Shown: piece after piece, positions 47,503-59,621 of the stretch | Position numbering within the stretch: position 1 is the stretch's first letter | How the letters are laid out: each line of letters opens with the position of its first letter | The notes under the pieces: model-generated | Databases searched by the model: none | The model's input: the letters and a program-made list of their open reading frames with translations, nothing else | Told to the model about the DNA's origin: nothing | DNA from: Hansfordia pulvinata | Taxonomy: Eukaryota > Ascomycota > Sordariomycetes > Xylariales | Length of the DNA: 64,000 nt | Direction of reading: 5' to 3' | Assembly (NCBI GenBank): GCA_006538405.1 | Contig: BJKQ01000004.1 | Location: 1,922,001-1,986,000 of the forward strand | Translations under genes and position numbers: made by a program

Positions 47503-48760
47503 TCAACTCATGGGTGACGTATCCTCCGAGTTCTCCACCCCACCATACAATCCGCGATATCCAGGCGTGCTCATGCCGACAGGACCACGCACACTCCTTG
47601 ACCCTCGTGAACCAGGTCGACGCTGATTACGTTGCTGCTGCTGGCGCTGTCGAGACGCGGAGCGGGAGCCCAGGTGCGGCATTGCCGGCGCAGTATACGA
47701 ACCCTGGAGCTGGCTTTGATGCCGGGACTCTGGAAGGTTCATGGGCGTCTGTGGCTGGCCAGTTGCCGGGAGGCTATCATGATAGACTCGAAAGTGCGAC
47801 TCTTCCATTTCAGTTTGCTGGCTGGTCGGGCGACGAGGTGTTGGCGACGCAGATACCGAGCGCCGCGCTGCTGGGACAGGCGAGGGTAGGCGTCTGCCAG
47901 GGGACCTGATGACAGCCTCGACGAATCTCACCGCCGAGCTGAAGATTCTTCGACTCCGACTGGACTGTTGGACCTAGAATCAGCCAGGCTCGCTCGGTCG
48001 TAGCGGGATCCCTACCGGCGAGCTGGTGCGATTATCAGTCTGCCACTCCCGCAGCGACGAGCGACGCGGCGGTGTCGCTGGCGGGTGGCGCTCACGCGCG
48101 ACTGGGAGCCGGTGCCCATATTCTGGCGCCTTATCCCAAGACATTCAGACTGGATATGGACCCTTGGGTTGATGTCTTGCTTACCGTTGGCAGCGAGAAC
48201 GTATCCGATGCGATACGCATGTCCGCAGAGAAAGGCGGCGGCAGGTTTGACAGGGGCAGCACGCTGCCTGTCATTGGCGTCGTCACGGGTGAGCCGGATC
48301 TGCCTTTGCGCGGATCTGGCGACGCACTTGGCGTGATAATGCTGCTTTGCTCATGTGAAGAGTCTCTCTCTCTCGGCGTAGCTGGACCCGGGGATTCTTT
48401 GTGCTGCTGTTGGGTAGAAGTAGCCTCGATGGCCACTGCGGGGGTTTGGGTTGAGGTGCCGTCGTCGTCCGACCCGGGGCTTGCCTCGCCCAACGAGAGC
48501 CGAGGCCTGAAGGGGATCTTGGCCTCGAAAGTCTCGCCTCTACTCAGGTATTTCTTGAAACGGAGACGCTGGTCAAGATCTTTGACCTCGACCATAGCGA
48601 GCGAGATGGTCGTCGGTGCCAGGCGCAGCATGTTGGTAATGGCGAATGAATTGTACTGGCTGCCTCTCGACGTGGATGCTGCGACGGCGATGCGACTCGG
48701 CGGGCGGCGTAATATCAGACCAGCTCTCTACAGAGTGCGGGTAGTATGTAGATCGCCCAT
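47503..48760 (-). CDS. Fungal protein of unknown function, Ser/Pro-rich (three exons, one frame break)
   Basis: My model is exon 1 48760-48732 (MGDLHTTRT), exon 2 48659-48016 and exon 3 47973-47503, about 380 residues. Exon 2 gives QYNSFAITNMLRLAP, then TTISLAMVEVKDLDQRLRFK and KYLSRGETFEAK, a structured start. Low-complexity Ser/Thr/Pro sequence follows. Near 48131 the frame ends after SLNVLG; shifting by one base at the C run there gives DKAPEYGHRLPVARERHPP and leads correctly into a 42-base intron (GTAGGG...TCTAG). Exon 3 has IFSSAVRFVEAVIRSPGRR, then HFRVYHDSLPATGQPQTP and the end STPGYRGLYGG. I do not recognise a named family. The exon joins and the break are inferred; the coding nature of each part is well supported by composition. 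Confidence 0.65.
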
Positions 48761-51700
48761 CGTGGCCCATGGGTGATGGTGTGTCCCTGTTCGCACTCCG
48801 TTCACACAGTTCACGACCGATGGAATAAGGTGCCTTCCTTACGGGGCTTGCGACGTGACTACGAGGTGCGGGCAGCAGCGACCCTTGGATGCCGAGCTCT
48901 TTTCATTCCACTCTATCGCGCTGTCCCACGCAGTCAGCTGGCGATGGAACAAGGCAAGAGCGACAGCTTGCTCGGCGAGGGGCAGTCGCGGTGCGTCGGT
49001 TATGTACTTCCGGTACCTACCTTGAGGTAGGTACGGTAGTCAGCGGCACTGGAAAGACCCGACCGTCTTCAGCCGCCGTGATGCTTTCAATAACGCAGTG
49101 TCTTTAACAGCGACACACGTTTTCTAAGCTCTCGGCAAGATGGCTGTATCCAACGAGCGAGGCCAACGCTTCTCTCCGAGCCTCATTGCATGGTGCTATA
49201 CTCATACCTGCAACATCCGAAGACTGGCGGTCGTCCGAGAAGCGGTACCGCGGGGAAGCGGCGTCGCCCAGCCTCGGTCACATGGGATGCAGTGCGTACG
49301 CGCGAGCCCTGAAGTTCGGGGTGCTTCGGATATGCCTCAAGAGTGGCGGCGACGGCGGCAGTCCCCAATTGCTAATTATAGCCATGCATCGCGGCCCCTA
49401 CCAGCGGCCCCTCAGCCCAAAAGAAGAACCCTGCGGAGCGCGCGTATGTGGGCTACGTTGATACGGGTGCGTACTGCGGATGTGGAGCAGCGAAGAACAC
49501 GATCTTTTCCTGGTCCGACTTGAGAGTTTACCGGTCACTCTGTCGTGGCCTTGGACGCCGCGATGCAGCTTGGTGAAGGCCTCAGACGATGGAAAGGCAA
49601 TGCCGGCTGGGATGCTCGGACCGTTCAACTTGAATGACGACAGCGTGCGCAGCCGATCCGCAGCAACGGACCTGCGCTCGGATTGGCCGGTATGTGGGTG
49701 CGGCGGCCTCGAGGAGATGAATTTGGCCCGGCTGAGAACTCCCTGAGCCATCTCGCATCTCGCGTTTTCTCCCTTCTGCCATGTCTGGCGGCAGCACCCG
49801 GCAGGAGGCAGCCCAATGGCTTGCTGGGTATCGATCTTGAGGACGCGTTTGATGACAGTCGGCAGCTACTGCTCCAAGTTTATTAGCGAGACTGCGATCC
49901 ACGGCTCGGCTCCCGCTCGCCAGTGCTCGTAGCGTACGTGCACCTGCGTCGTATGCCGTGGAGCCTTCATCTCTGCTGCCGGCCAGTCGGGGCCGAATGC
50001 CATTGCGCCATCCACTGGACGCGTCTTCTGTCATTTATCTGCGGCGACGTTTGGGGGTTGATGATGACTGTGGCAGGGCGCAGAGTAGTGTGCAAGCCGG
50101 CACCCGGCAAAGACAGCGGACGGAGGGGAGCCTTGTCTCTTGTCACGACATCATCCACTGTGCAAGTCGAGGCCAGAACTTGATAAGCCATGATATTACC
50201 TGGCCACGCCGAGCATTGGCATTGAGCCGCAGCAACGGAGAAGAGCTGTCCGACCATCCACGTACTCGTAGTGCCGCGCCAGCTTAATACAAGGCGGATA
50301 GAGAGGCACAGAGACCGCGCAAGCAGCGCACTCGGAAAGGGCGTGTATGAGGCTAAATAAGTATGTTTATTTCTTATTCTACACCTAATTTATGGGTGCT
50401 GATACGAGATACAAGGCATCCGTCCACATCGCAACCCATCGACGATGCGATCCGGTGCCCGCAGGGAGCATTCGCAGGATTTGAATCAGGTATTCGCCGC
50501 TGTCGAGCCAAGGTCCTGTCCTACAATGGAGGCTCGTCGCGCCGCGAGTGCGCGCCCGACTCTCTAGGCAATGTAGGTAGCAAGGCGACGTTTCGTGCCG
50601 TGCCTGTATCGAGGGCGTGTTCCCAGGGACCAGAGACATGCGCAGATCCCCGCTCTCCCATCGTCGTGACAGTGACGTCTTGTTCATTCCACCTCACGGC
50701 ACTGCAGGTAACCTTGACATTGAAGTGATGTTCAGCAGCGGTCAGTGGGCTCCAGCTAAGAAATGCCTTTTAGGAGTCGTACCGGGTCTACGGTCTGGGG
50801 CTTGATGAGCGGGCACTCGACTTGCCGAAAGTGAACAATCTCTCGCGAACCCACGCACCCCCGTCGAAGGTGTACTCGTACGGTCGGTTGAGCATAGCGA
50901 GACTCGGGTATTCAGCCGGGCCATGCATTAGGATCCAATGACCGCCCAGGTGGCGGCAACGCAGTGCTTGAGGGCGGATGAGCCGAAGGCAGACGGACCT
51001 CTGGATATGCCGGGTTTAAGTACCCGCAACCTGTGGGCTGCCGACTTCTATGCGATGCCATCGTTGGGGCGCCACCTGTCCGTCCCATCACCTGGGTTGG
51101 GCAGGTTCACGATGTGGAATTGGCACATCTTCATGTCGGAGGCCCTGCTTTCTCCCGCGCCGCCTGTGCCACGACACCGAGCGACTCTGGTGCCGCCCTC
51201 TGGCTTCCATGCCATAGCATACCTACCTTAGCTTCACTGTCCAACCTACTTTACGAGGTAGACAGGGTGCATTGCGTTTCCTCGCGCGCACGACGGCCAC
51301 CCATCGCCACATCCACGGCCACCCAGCAGCAACTTTGACCTACACCAAAACCCGGCGGTCGGCTTCTTGTCTGTCTATATGTATCTACCCTTGGCTGACT
51401 GCTTTCTGCGTGCCTGCGTGCCTGCGTGCCTGCTTGTCCTCTCGGCGACCCGGCATCGCCTCATCCCTCAGCTCAGCCCGTCCGCAGGCGTCCACCTACC
51501 CACCTTGCCGGGATTTCGTGTCCCTGCCTGCTCCTCTCCGCTTCGCCCAAAGCCCGGCTCCGCACGAGTGCCCCGCTACCACCGTACAGGCAGTGAGGGA
51601 GTGTGCGTGTGTGCGTGTGCGGGTGTCTGTGGGATGGAAAGTGAGCGTGCGAGTCCGTCCAAAGGTGGTGTGCGAGTGCCACCACCGGAGTGAGGCCGTT

Positions 51701-52543
51701 GGAGAGGAGTGCGGCACAAGCAGGTGCTGATTCAGCCCATCAGCAGCATTCATGGACCAGCCATTTCTTGTGCTCTGTGCTCTCCGAGTACTGTGCGGTG
51801 CCGAGCTGTGTGCTGCGCTCTACAGACTCCGTATCACTCCGTATCGTTGTGCTGTGCACCGCACGCTTGTGTCATGGATGCTGGACTGCTCTGTGCATTG
51901 GATAGATGTCTTCGGGTGGTGGTGCTGCTGGCACATTACATAGATTCCACGTGCATGTTTGCTCGGTTGATTTGATGTACGAGTACATTGATACAGTGCC
52001 GCCCCGTCGGCCCCGTCCCGTCATCTCGTCTTCCAAATCTGCCCACCCGCCCGCCGCCACTGCTGACTGAGGAGTACTCTGTCCACAAGTACCTACCCTC
52101 CTATCTGCCCGGTACATGTACCTTATTAGCACCTTAGGCATTATTAGGAGGCAACCTTCTGGAGATCGGCTGCTTCAATCTGCCCCCCCGTCGTCGTCGT
52201 CGTCGTCGTCGTCCAGCCCGGCCCGGCTCAGCAAACCACAGCCCAGCCCAGCCCAGCCCAGCACAGCCTTTGCTCCCTCCTGCTGTCCTCGCACCATCCA
52301 GTCCTGCGACGACTCGGCGACTCTGCGATTTTGCGCCCGCCGACGCCGCCGACGCCGCCGCCGCCGCCCGCCCGCCCGCTCGCTCAGTCGTTCTCTCGCT
52401 CGCTCCATCTGCGCCTGTGCGTCCGCCTCTGCGTGTCAGAGTGCGTGTCAAGTCTGCGTGCCTTGGCCACTCCCCGGGCCCGACGCCCAACCCGAGCCTC
52501 CCCCGCCGCCGCCAGCGCCAGCGCCAGAGCCAAAGTCGCCATC
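48761..52543. other. Intergenic, about 3.8 kb, no gene seen
   Basis: No convincing protein frame was seen. GGTACC-type inverted elements occur near 49013 and 52110, TACTCGTA/TACGAGTA near 50263, 50872 and 51977, and a GTC/CGT trinucleotide repeat near 52190-52215. The last several hundred bases should contain the 5' leader of the PDK1-like kinase; an open frame extends upstream of its ATG to about 52331 but is low-complexity. Confidence 0.6.
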
Positions 52544-55142
52544 ATGAACAACGACCTCAGCCTGTCCCAGGCCCTCGGCGGCCTGCGCATCGCCAACCCC
52601 GACGATGCCCTCCCCAGTCCCCCCGAGCAGCCCACAGACCACGACGGCCAGCTCACGGCCGACTCAATCCCAGCCCTTTCCCATCGCATAGACGACAACG
52701 ACAACGACGCCACCGACGCCGCCGCCGGTCCTCGCCCGTCCGCGTCGCACACTAACGAGTCATTCGCGTCCTCAACCATGGGCCCGGACGACCTCTATCA
52801 GAGTCAGCCTTCCACCTCGCCGTATCCAAACCCCTACGCCTCCTCCTACCAAAGCTCCTCTGCCAGGCCTTCCTCCGTCATGCTCGGCCCCTCCACCTCC
52901 GTTGACCGCGACCAAGCCGCCGCCTCCTACAGCAACCTGCGCAACGAGCCCTCGCGGTCTTCCGTCTACAGCACCCCCTCCAAGCTCGACCACCGCCCAT
53001 CATCCAACAACTACCCCGCCAGTATCCCCTCGCGCGAGTCCAGCCACAGGGACCGCTCTTACGCCCGCCAAGGTCCCGTCCCCTCCACCTCGACGTCCTC
53101 GGCCACCAGCCCTCTGCCTCCTAGGAGGAGCTCCAAAGGCAAGGCCATGGGCGGCAGCAGCTATGCCTCCATTCCCGGCGTCCCCGTCGCCCCCGAGCCC
53201 CAAGGCCAGAACCCCGGCCCTCACCCTCATATGCCCGTGGGCAGCAGCAGCGAGGAATGGAAGGATCGCGGCGCCGCCGTGTCGATGAGGAAAGAGGTGG
53301 ACCAAAGCGGCAAGACGATCCTCAAGCCCGTGAAAAAGGGCGTGCGCGACTTTTCCTTCGGCCGCGTCCTGGGCGAGGGCTCCTACAGCTCCGTCTTTCT
53401 CGCGACCGACCGGCAGACCCTCAAGGAGTACGCCGTCAAGGTTCTCGAGAAGAGACATATTATCAAGGAGAAGAAGATCAAATACGTCAACATCGAAAAG
53501 GACACACTCAACCGCCTGACGGAGCACCCGGGCATCGTCCGTCTGTACTACACTTTCCAGGACGAGAACTCGCTTTACTACGTCCTCGACCTGTGCAATG
53601 GGGGCGAGCTGCTGGCCGTGCTGAAAAAGACGGGGACGTTCGACGAGGAGTGCACGAGGTTCTTCGCCGCCCAGATCCTGGATGCCGTCGAATACATGCA
53701 CTCCCGAGGGGTTATACACAGAGATCTCAAGCCAGAAAACGTCCTTCTCGACGACCAGATGCACGTTAAGATCACCGACTTCGGAACGGCCCGGCTGCTC
53801 ACCGACCCCAGGGCGCCGCCCAAGCCCCCAACGCAGGAGCCCAGCCAGCGGCGGAAGAACCAGGACGACGACCGCGCCGCCTCTTTCGTGGGCACGGCCG
53901 AGTATGTCAGCCCGGAGCTCTTGACCAACAAGAACGCCTGCAAAGCTAGCGATCTGTGGGCTTTCGGCTGCATAGTGTATCAATTACTGGCCGGCCGGCC
54001 CCCTTTCAAGGCAGGCTCCGAGTACCTGACCTTCCAAAAGATTGTGAATCTGGAATATGAGTTCCCTACCGGATTCCCCCCGGCGGCCCGGGATCTGGTG
54101 GAGCGGCTGCTGGTTTTGGACCCGAACCAGAGGTTGGCCATCGAGCACATCAAGAACCACGAGTTTTTTGACGGTCAGATGTTCGGCAAGGCGCTGTGGA
54201 AGACGAAAACACCTCGACTGCGGCCTTTTGTGCCTCCGGCACAGGAGCCCAAGATCATCCAACTGAATGGCAGCAGTATGCCGCCAAGTCAGCAATCGGC
54301 GCCGTCGCCCAGAGCCAACGCATCCGCTGGGAACGGCCAGGCGAGCAGCTCGCGGAGCCCGGGACGAATCATCACCGACATTCCGCCCCCATCGCAGCTC
54401 GATATCGAGTGGTCGCCTGTGCTGACGAGAACGAATGAGAGGATTTTGAAGCTCGGCGACCTGATGGTCCTCTCAACGCCCATACCCAACAGCCCGCATG
54501 GCAAGGGAGACGAGGGGCACCGCAAATTCTCTCGGTTCTTCGGCGGTAGCACGACGAAGAAAAGGCAGAGACTCGTGCTGGTTACATCGAGTGGGCGCGT
54601 GATTTTGGCCCCCGCAGGTGGCGAAGAAAAGAAGGCTAAGATGGAAATATCCCTTCTCGCCCCGGACTCGGCCTGGAGAGCACAGTTAGACGCGAAAGGG
54701 CAGACCGTGTGGAGTATAGACTCGGTAAGTGATCATGGATCCCCCAGTTCTGCCCCGACTCGGGTGAGCGCGCATTAACTGAAACAACCAGGCCGGCATG
54801 CATTACACATTCGAAGACATCAAAGTGCCGGCCTCGCCCGATCCGCCACGCCCATCTGCCGAGGGCTGGATTGAAAGCCTACAGCAAGCCAAGGAGTACG
54901 CGCTGGACCTTGCCGCCACGTACGGCGACAACAACGGGCTCGGGGAAATGTCCTCATCCATGTCCAGTCCGGCCAGCACTCTTGCCGGTAACGGCGGCTA
55001 TTCGGGCGACTACAGCATCGGCGACCGGTCCCATCGGAACATTGGCAAGAGCCAAGCAAGCCTCGAAGACCCTTCGTCGACGCCAAAGCGGCACAGGTTC
55101 AGCAAGCGACAGTCGAAGCAAGGGCTTGGCTCGGCTTTTTGA
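52544..55142 (+). CDS. 3-phosphoinositide-dependent protein kinase 1-like AGC kinase (Pkh type)
   Basis: Exon 1 is 52544-54724, the intron 54725-54791 and exon 2 54792-55142, giving 843 residues. A Ser/Pro-rich N-terminus of about 265 residues precedes the kinase domain: DFSFGRVLGEGSYSSVFLA (from 269), Lys299 in AVKVLEK, HRDLKPENVLL with catalytic Asp394, ITDFGTARLL with Asp412, and SFVGTAEYVSPELL with the activation-loop Ser447. A 25-30 residue Pro/Asp-rich insert sits between the DFG and activation-loop phosphosite. The C-terminal ILKLGDLMVLSTP, then RQRLVLVTSSGRVILAP and TVWSIDSAGMHYTFED form a PDK1-type PH domain. In fungi, Pkh kinases activate Ypk, Sch9 and Pkc1 at the plasma membrane, controlling cell-wall integrity and sphingolipid signalling. 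I chose the ATG at 52544 because upstream in-frame sequence is low-complexity and has no better start. Confidence 0.94.
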
Positions 55143-57008
55143 TGACCGGAGGGGGGCGCAGCTTCGACAGGCCCGCTCAGGGGTCGATCAGTCAGGCCCT
55201 GCACTGGCTGCAAACGTGTCGTGCGAATGCCACGTATGTGGCCTGTAGAAGGCTCACAACTCCCAGGGCCAGGCAGGCCTCAGTTCGGTTTCCCATTTCA
55301 GCACATTCAAGCGAGGCGTAGCAGGCTTTGTTTCAGCTCTTGGGTCTTTTGGCGTGGGCATTTTTCTTCTTTTCTCCCCGCTGCGCATTCTGCGAACCCC
55401 GGCACCCTGGGGGTCTTCGGGGCCCTAGCATTTGCAGTCCCGGCACCCTAGGGGTCCTCGGGGCCCTAGCATTTGCAGTGATAAAGCACTATTCGCTATA
55501 TTCATCGTCATCGTCATACACTGTCATCATCATAGCGTGCGAGAAGGAGGAGGGGGAGGCGAGCAGAGATCTACGGGGAAGCTTCGGCCGCCTGGAGAAG
55601 GTGGAGAGCAAGCTTGCAGAATTTCGAAGCCGGCAGAGGCGAGATGCTCCACTGCGAGTGCCGCATCGGTGCTCGGTTCGTCTGTCCGGCTCGACCGACA
55701 TGGCGAGAATTGAACCGGGTCATGCTTCATAATTCAATCAATCAAACACACACACGTCACCCCAGCTGCCGAGGCCGACGAAGCTGCCTTGGTTCTGTTG
55801 ATCTTCCGATCGGAGAGAACCGAGAACTGCTTGATGGGATATCTTGTATGAGCACTGCGGGATCGTGGGGTAAATCCCGACGTGCTCTGATCCTTCCCGC
55901 AAATTCGCTTGGACTTGCTGTGACGGCGCTTAGCCGGCAGCTGGGAGGCGAGGAGCTGGAATAATCTAGGGGGTCGCAAGGCGCCTCTTTCTGGGGGTCC
56001 GACCCCGGTCGGGGGTTGGTTGCCTGACAGAATCCTAAGGGCTCACGTGGCTCTCTGAAAGCTGGAAAAGCTGGGGAAATGCCGCGCGCGCCGGCGCTGT
56101 CACGAACCCTAACGAAGCGAACCCCCTTTTAGCAACCGCCAGGACTCGGTCGATACGCGGGGAACGGAGACAGGGGTGGCTGAAAAAGACTGCGGGGAAA
56201 ACATGGCCGCCGGCACTCGCGCAGCCAACAACGGGGCCCGTCGGTCCAATGGGCGGGTTGTCTTTACATGATAGTGTCAGACTCGAGTGGCCCCAAGGCA
56301 GACGAGACCTGCCCAAGGGGAGCCAGTGGCGAAAAGCCCGGGATGCGCGATGGCAAAGGTGGGTAAGGGGGCAGGAAACGCGCTTCCAGGGAGAGGCACC
56401 GGGGCACGAGAAATTCTGACGTTAGTCCCAACTGGATCTACCCCGGGGGGAAAAGAGAATTTGTCTTTTCCGTCATGTTACCTGACCTCTCCCTTTTCCC
56501 TCATCATGCATGAGCCTCCGCATAACTGTTACGAAATAGAGGGATGCGCCGCGCCTCCGACCTGCTCGGACGAGTTAGGAAGTTGTCGCTCTGAGAGACC
56601 GGCCGAGATCCTCTCCTCCACTCCCCATCATCACACATCAGCCGGCCGCTTGAGCTAGGACGCGACCTGAGGGATATCCTGACGACCAACCGACCTTTTG
56701 GGCTATGCCTCGCTAGCTTGACTGATACTATATATTCGTTATGAAGGAGGACGGGCGTCGATCTTGACTGGTAGCGAGCAGTATCATACAACCAAGCCGT
56801 TCCCTGTTTCTCAACTTGACTTTGTTTTTTTTCTCTTCACTCTATTTCTATTCCAGCCAGCCCCCAGAAAGCGAAGAACGCCGAACAGTCTCTTACCAGA
56901 CACTTTTCAACACCAAATACAAAGCCGTTGGCGAGAAGGGAGTCTCACAGAGGACGTTGGTCTTTCTTATTTATCTGGTCGAACAGACGGACACAAACGA
57001 GAAAGAAT
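55143..57008. other. Intergenic, about 1.9 kb, no gene seen
   Basis: Downstream of the kinase lies a tandem 41-base duplication (55398-55479). The rest contains only short frames without recognisable features. The right end should be the promoter and leader of the cysteine-rich secreted protein; a pyrimidine-rich tract near 56815-56855 fits that. Confidence 0.55.
55398..55479. repeat. 41-base tandem duplication
   Basis: Two adjacent 41-base copies differ at only two positions (CTGGG versus CTAGG and GTCTTC versus GTCCTC). Each copy contains GGGGCCCTAG. It lies about 255 bases after the kinase stop codon, so it may be in the 3' untranslated region. Confidence 0.92.
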
Positions 57009-57497
57009 ATGAACATCATCGCCATGCTGGCTTCGGCCTGCTCCCTCCTCATCTCCCTCCTGGCGGGCACGGGCGGGCTCGTCGGCGCATCTCCGATGCC
57101 GACCGAGGTGGCGCGGGCGGCGGCGGCGGCGGCAGAACCAGCCGGAGGAGACGTGTCGGCGATAATGACGACGGCGACGACGACGACGACGCCGAACGAC
57201 AGCCACGACGTCTTTGGCCGCTCGGCGGGGGAGAAGCGGGAGGACCAGAAGAAGCAGAAGCAGCCGCCGCCGTGCCTGATGGTGCCGACGCAGTTCGACG
57301 TGATGCCGTGCCGCAAGGACTACAGTTGCAGCCAGCTGTGCGGCCACAGGCTGGCCATGTGCTGGCCGATCCGGACGACCAAGGACGGCGGGCGGGACTG
57401 CGTCATCCTGCCCTTCTACTCGTGGCTGCCCTTCACCAAGACCAAGCAGGTCATCCCGGACGACAAGAAGGACGACAAGGACAAGGACAAGAAATAA
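57009..57497 (+). CDS. Secreted cysteine-rich protein with Kex2-like processing site
   Basis: A single intact frame of 162 residues. Residues 1-27 (MNIIAMLASACSLLISLLAG...) form a signal peptide. An Ala/Thr-rich pro-region follows. EKR at 75-77 is a Lys-Arg Kex2-type cleavage site, after which the mature part would start EDQKKQKQPPPC. Six Cys remain (89, 101, 107, 111, 118, 131), spaced C-x11-C-x5-C-x3-C-x6-C-x12-C, suggesting three disulphides. An acidic/basic tail rich in Asp and Lys ends the protein. I do not recognise the family. The layout of signal, pro-region, dibasic site and compact Cys core is typical of fungal secreted peptides, including antimicrobial and host-directed ones; which applies here is unknown. 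No intron is needed and the ATG context is good. Confidence 0.75.
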   Translation: MNIIAMLASACSLLISLLAGTGGLVGASPMPTEVARAAAAAAEPAGGDVSAIMTTATTTTTPNDSHDVFGRSAGEKREDQKKQKQPPPCLMVPTQFDVMPCRKDYSCSQLCGHRLAMCWPIRTTKDGGRDCVILPFYSWLPFTKTKQVIPDDKKDDKDKDKK

Positions 57498-59621
57498 TTG
57501 AACCCCGAAAGATTGGAAAGCGACATGAATCCCCGAGAACCCGACTGAGGGGGGAGAGAAAAGGGGGGTTGGGGGCTCGTGTTCCCTTTTGTGAACCAAC
57601 CCGATCCCGCGCGCGGGGAACGATACGACGGACACGACACGACAAGTCACGAAACAACACAATACGACCCGGTGCGGTAACCTGTGTGACGCGCTGCACA
57701 TCCTGTGCGGCGATTCCATCGTTTGCCGAGTTAGGTGGGAGGGGCTGTGGGAGATGAGGTCTACTTCGGAGAATGACACACAAGGCAAGAGACTTGTGTG
57801 TTGTTGTCGTAAATATTTTTTTTTTTGGGGGACATTGAAGTCTACCAAGGCTTGCACAAACAGCAACACTTTACGCTATTTATCGAGAGGAAAGAAAAGG
57901 GTCTGCGAGTCCAAGCATAAGAAACAAGGGGAGAGGTCGGCCAGAGCGGGCGGGTTTCGGTGAAGGGGATCGGGGGCGTTCCTGGTACGAGTTACCTTTG
58001 AGGGTCGACCTGCGTGATAGGTCACATCACAGCCACAGCGGGTGGTGGGCAGCCCGCGCCAGCCCCTGCAGGGTTGGAGAGGAGGAGGAGGAGGAGGAGG
58101 AGGAGGGAGAGGGAGAGGAGAACCGCCGTCCGCATCTTTCTTGCAGTCATATTTCAGCCCCGGCCAGCTTTTCTTGTCACTCTATCACGAGGCTGTCTCC
58201 GATATATAGGTACCTACTCACTTTTTATATATACTATGTTTCTCACTACTCCTGTGCTCGTGCCGTAGGACGGCCGGGCCAGTGACGCGGCTTGTTGACT
58301 GAACCTCTGACCAGGTTGAAGCCTACTCGTAGTAGCCGCCCACAGCCAATACTGACAATGAGCAGCAAAGAACCTTTTACCAACAAGACTGAAGGCTCTG
58401 CGTAGCATTGCCCGCACTGAAAGGTCACCAGCAAGACGAGTACTCGTAGGGCTGCGGGTTGCTGGGTGTCTACATCCAGCTCATGCAGGTGCCGACCCGA
58501 CCCTGGCGCCCTTTTTATGAGTACCGATTGAATATACCCTGTCAACCAATTATAGCCAATGCCCGTACTCCAAGTTGCAATCACACTGGTAACCCGGGTG
58601 TTCCGTGGCTCCCGTTCCCAATCAATCATGTCCAATGTCGGGTCTGTTGGCTGGTTACCTATCCGTACCTACTACATGTAGGTAAAGTACCTACCGTACC
58701 TACCGTGCCCATCACCTCCTCGGGCACGTATGTATTATCCGTATACCTCCATTCCCACTTGTTCCCCCCGACACTGCCGCTGCCTGCATCCATCCATGGA
58801 TACCTGAGGTCCTGCCTCCTAATAATCTACCTACGGATATACCTAATACCTTATACCTTGCGTACCTCCTTCCGTTGCCACTCCAAGGTACGGTAGGTAC
58901 CTTACCTACTCAGGCACGCGTCGCACTCGGACGACCACCCTCGAGAAGACGGGCAGCCCACCAGAGGACCAACAGCTCGACAACACAACGACAACAAGCC
59001 GAACAGGAGAGTGAGAGACAGACAGAGAGAGACCGAGAGACGGAGGGGAACCTCTGAGCTGCCTTGCCCTCCCCATACCTACGAGTACCACCTATTCGCG
59101 GATCATCCCTCCCCCCCTCTCCTCCTCGTCGCATCTCCGTCGCTCCCACTCCACCGTCAACCGCATCCCGCCTTCGTCGCCGCTCGACACCACGACCTGC
59201 CCCTTCTGCGCATTTGCCCGGAAGCTGGCCACTCCCGGCCCACACAGGCCCATCCCCGACCGGCACAGCATCCCCGGCGCATTCGTGATAGACCGCCTTG
59301 CGTTTGGAAACGCCGGCGACAACGACACCCCACAACGACATCATCGGGCACGGATCCGATCAGACTCGTCGCCCGCCGCCCGGCCCGCCTCGCAGTCGCA
59401 TATCCATTGTATTCGACCGACTCTCTCACGCCTCGCACAGGCGTCGTGAGACGAGGCAAGAGGCGACAGGTCCGAAACAACACTCTCTTGACTGCGGAGC
59501 GAACAGCGCACACCATCTCTTATCAATCACCAAACACACATACATACATACACACACACACACACTCACGCACTCACGCACAAACATCTAACCCCCCAAC
59601 CGAAGAAGAAAGCCGCCGAAC
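57498..59621. other. Intergenic, about 2.1 kb, no gene seen
   Basis: Includes a GAG trinucleotide repeat at about 58080-58108, TACTCGTA near 58327 and 58440, TACGAGTA near 59080, and a dense set of TACCTACC/GGTAGGTACC words from 58650 to 58910. The last few hundred bases, ending in a CA-rich tract, are probably the leader of Snf12. No gene was seen. Confidence 0.55.
58080..58108. repeat. (GAG)n microsatellite
   Basis: A nearly perfect GAG/AGG trinucleotide tract in intergenic DNA. Confidence 0.85.

Noticed and set aside
52331..52543. Upstream extension of the PDK1-like kinase by 71 residues
   Set aside because: The extra segment is Arg/Ala/Ser low-complexity and has no ATG of its own in frame; the ATG at 52544 is better.
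53000..53983. Minus-strand frame of 327 codons
   Set aside because: Antisense of the PDK1-like kinase domain, whose motifs on the plus strand are unambiguous.
55680..55740. GGTTCAATTC on the minus strand, like a tRNA B box
   Set aside because: The T-stem does not pair and no A box, anticodon stem or acceptor stem could be drawn.
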